In this document: positions 62,540 through 64,000 of the stretch, one piece after another
Layout: every line of letters begins with the position of its first letter
Position numbering within the stretch: position 1 is the stretch's first letter
Assembly: GCF_000025525.1 (NCBI RefSeq)
Contig: NC_013887.1
Location: 1-64,000, forward strand
Source: Methanocaldococcus sp. FS406-22
Lineage (GTDB): Archaea; AGJL01; Methanococci; Methanococcales; Methanocaldococcaceae
Direction: 5' to 3'
Length of the DNA: 64,000 bases
Translations under genes and position numbers: made by a program
The notes under the pieces: model-generated
The model's database searches: none
What the model saw: the letters and a program-made list of their open reading frames with translations, nothing else
What the model was told of the DNA's origin: nothing

Positions 62540-63472
62540 ATGTTTAATCCACAGAAATTTATTGAAGAGGCAGTAGAAGAAATAAAACAGCAAATTAAAG
62601 ATAGGAGAGCAATAATTGCCTTAAGTGGTGGAGTAGATAGTTCTGTTGCAGCTGTTTTAACCCACAAAGCTATTGGAAATAACTTGACAGCTGTTTTTGT
62701 TGATACCGGATTGATGAGAAAGGGAGAGAGGGAAGAAGTCGAAAGAACATTTAGAGATAAGTTAGGATTAAATTTAATAGTTGTAGATGCGAAGGATAGG
62801 TTTTTAGAAGCTTTAAAAGGAGTTACAGACCCAGAAGAAAAGAGAAAGATTATTGGTAAATTATTTATTGATGTTTTTGAGGAAGTTGCTGAAGAGATAA
62901 AGGCAGAGGTTTTAGTCCAAGGGACTATTGCTCCAGATTGGATTGAAACTCAGGGAAAAATAAAGAGTCATCACAACGTTGCCTTACCACACGGAATGGT
63001 TTTAGAGGTTGTTGAGCCATTGAGAGAACTCTACAAAGATGAGGTTAGGCTATTAGCAAAAGAGCTTGGATTGCCAGATAGTATCGTCTATAGGCAGCCA
63101 TTCCCAGGGCCTGGATTGGCTGTTAGGGTTTTAGGAGAGGTTACTGAAGAAAAACTAAATATCTGCAGAGAGGCAAATGCAATAGTTGAGGAGGAAATTA
63201 AAAAAGCAAACTTAGATAAAGATTTATGGCAATACTTTGCCGTTGTTTTGGACTGTAAAGCAACTGGAGTTAAAGGTGATGAGAGGGAATACAACTGGAT
63301 TGTTGCCTTAAGAATGGTTAAATCCTTAGATGCTATGACTGCTCACGTTCCAGAACTGCCTTTTGATTTGTTGAAAAGAATTAGTAAGAGAATTACTTCA
63401 GAAATTCCAAATGTTGCGAGAGTGGTGTTTGATATAACCGATAAACCACCAGCAACAATTGAATTTGAATAG
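62540..63472 (+). CDS. guaAB: GMP synthase subunit B (ATP pyrophosphatase)
   Basis: The synthetase subunit of split archaeal GMP synthase, 310 residues, which amidates XMP with ammonia from a separate glutaminase subunit. The PP-loop is [14 protein letters not shown] (about residue 29). The dimerisation domain at the C-terminus has [17 protein letters not shown] and ends [24 protein letters not shown] precedes the ATG. The glutaminase subunit gene is not nearby. Confidence 0.95.
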   Translation: MFNPQKFIEEAVEEIKQQIKDRRAIIALSGGVDSSVAAVLTHKAIGNNLTAVFVDTGLMRKGEREEVERTFRDKLGLNLIVVDAKDRFLEALKGVTDPEEKRKIIGKLFIDVFEEVAEEIKAEVLVQGTIAPDWIETQGKIKSHHNVALPHGMVLEVVEPLRELYKDEVRLLAKELGLPDSIVYRQPFPGPGLAVRVLGEVTEEKLNICREANAIVEEEIKKANLDKDLWQYFAVVLDCKATGVKGDEREYNWIVALRMVKSLDAMTAHVPELPFDLLKRISKRITSEIPNVARVVFDITDKPPATIEFE

Positions 63473-63480
63473 AATTTTAC

Positions 63481-63639
63481 CATTAATTTGTCGCTAAGAA
63501 ACTCTGCTTTTAGGGCGGTGATGAATTAGGGGAGACGGGAGGTAGGGATAGTGGGCTTGGCAACCCGTGGAGGGTGAGGGTTTTAAACCCTCTGCTCTCC
63601 TAAAGAAACCTCTCTGCTTTAGACGGAGAGTATGTCATA
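63481..63639 (+). mobile_element. Internally deleted, inverted copy of the 9.4-kb TnpB element (MITE-like)
   Basis: 159 bp. 63481-63528 equals the left end of the element at 10944-10987 in opposite orientation, with a few base changes. An 11-base GGGGAGACGGG links to the inner left end. From about 63547 on it equals the right end, including the codons for the TnpB tail RDSGLGNPWRV. RuvC domains, the RHH gene and the triple hairpin are missing. TTTAC (63476-63480) stands before the left end, as for the full copy. It keeps the putative omega RNA scaffold. Confidence 0.88.
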
Positions 63640-63699
63640 GGAAATAAAAAAGGTTTATGGTGCTATTTAATAGCATAATTTGATATAAAGTCTGTTAAT
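63640..63699. other. Spacer between the MITE-like copy and purF
   Basis: 60 AT-rich bases with no gene. The bases directly after the element's right end (from 63639/63640 rightwards) would be the guide if an omega RNA is made from this copy. Confidence 0.4.
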
Positions 63700-64000
63700 T
63701 TATTCTCTTCCTAATATCTTCTCAAACTTAACTTCAGTTGGATATTCTCCAGTTACACAAGCTAAACATAAATCCTTCCTACCAATAGCTTTAACTAATC
63801 CCTCTAATGATAAATATCCAATAGAATCGACTCCAATAGCTTTTCCAATCTCTTCTTCTGTTTTATTTGAAGCAATGAGCTCTTTTTTGGTAGCCATATC
63901 TATACCATAATAGCAAGGAGATATAATTTTAGGACTTCCTATTCTTAAATGCACTTCCTTAGCTCCAGCCTTTCTAACCATATTTACAATCCTTCTTGAT
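63700..64000 (-). CDS. purF: Amidophosphoribosyltransferase, C-terminal end (cut by the window edge)
   Basis: The frame enters from the window's end and codes for [25 protein letters not shown], the PRPP-site region of PurF, then the C-terminal part with [30 protein letters not shown] and [12 protein letters not shown]. PurF makes phosphoribosylamine, the first step of purine synthesis. Only about 100 of an expected 470 or so residues are present. The gene is intact as far as seen. Confidence 0.94.
   Translation of the reverse strand, partial: SRRIVNMVRKAGAKEVHLRIGSPKIISPCYYGIDMATKKELIASNKTEEEIGKAIGVDSIGYLSLEGLVKAIGRKDLCLACVTGEYPTEVKFEKILGRE

Overview
The window is chromosomal DNA from a hyperthermophilic methanogen of the genus Methanocaldococcus. 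The evidence is the very AT-rich coding DNA, GGTGAT-type ribosome binding sites, archaeal BRE/TATA promoters, a triplicated K subunit of the A-type ATP synthase, a fused Kae1-Bud32, an archaeal selenoprotein SelD and CobY. Most genes follow M. jannaschii gene blocks as I remember them. A complete nifHDK set with a NifE-like protein points to a nitrogen-fixing relative such as FS406-22 or M. bathoardescens. The strain assignment is inference.

Layout. 1-6149: A-type ATP synthase operon (atpK-E-C-F-A-B). 6271-9173: phosphatase, hypA, a DUF59 protein and kae1-bud32. 9361-10987: a TnpB-type IS200/IS605 element with a small ribbon-helix-helix gene, followed by a short tyrosine recombinase. 11832-19046: asd, DUF371, an archaeoflavoprotein, phosphopantothenate synthetase, sucC, galE, albA and others. 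19095-22016: TatD-like, HflX and metallo-beta-lactamase proteins. 22032-34265: the nitrogen-fixation island. 34271-48545: hel308, a methyltransferase, a LysR/ModE-like regulator, dapF, cobY, asnB, a frameshifted pentapeptide/channel gene, btpA, a GT4 transferase, cca and DUF530. 48546-48835: GC-rich remnant of a second TnpB element. 48863-57748: pyrE, glyA, aksF, serB, an ATPase cassette, purS, purC and the selenoprotein gene selD. 57885-62521: nucleotidyltransferase, aminotransferase, a small CRISPR array, UbiD family and UPF0058. 62540 to the end: guaA subunit B, a 159-bp internally deleted copy of the first TnpB element, and the C-terminal end of purF.

The nitrogen island is one regulon. 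Four transcription units (modA-modB-DUF364-modC; a homoaconitase-like small subunit; nifH-I1-I2-D-K plus four small genes; an orphan plus nifE) each begin with a GGAA-N6-TTCC-type palindrome abutting the BRE/TATA box. This is the known form of the methanogen NrpR operator. Molybdate import, nitrogenase, its PII-like switch-off proteins, an electron donor and cofactor assembly would therefore be induced together on nitrogen limitation. nifN is not in the window.

The most striking observations are: (1) a 21-bp perfect complement (plus 6 bp after a bulge) in selD between the segment just after the UGA selenocysteine codon and the 3' UTR just before the SECIS hairpin, which could bring the SECIS next to the UGA; (2) HypC-like and stand-alone ATP-cone genes inside the nif operon; (3) an N-regulated homoaconitase-like subunit; (4) oppositely oriented copies of one TnpB element at two apparent synteny breakpoints, suggesting a 54-kb inversion between them.
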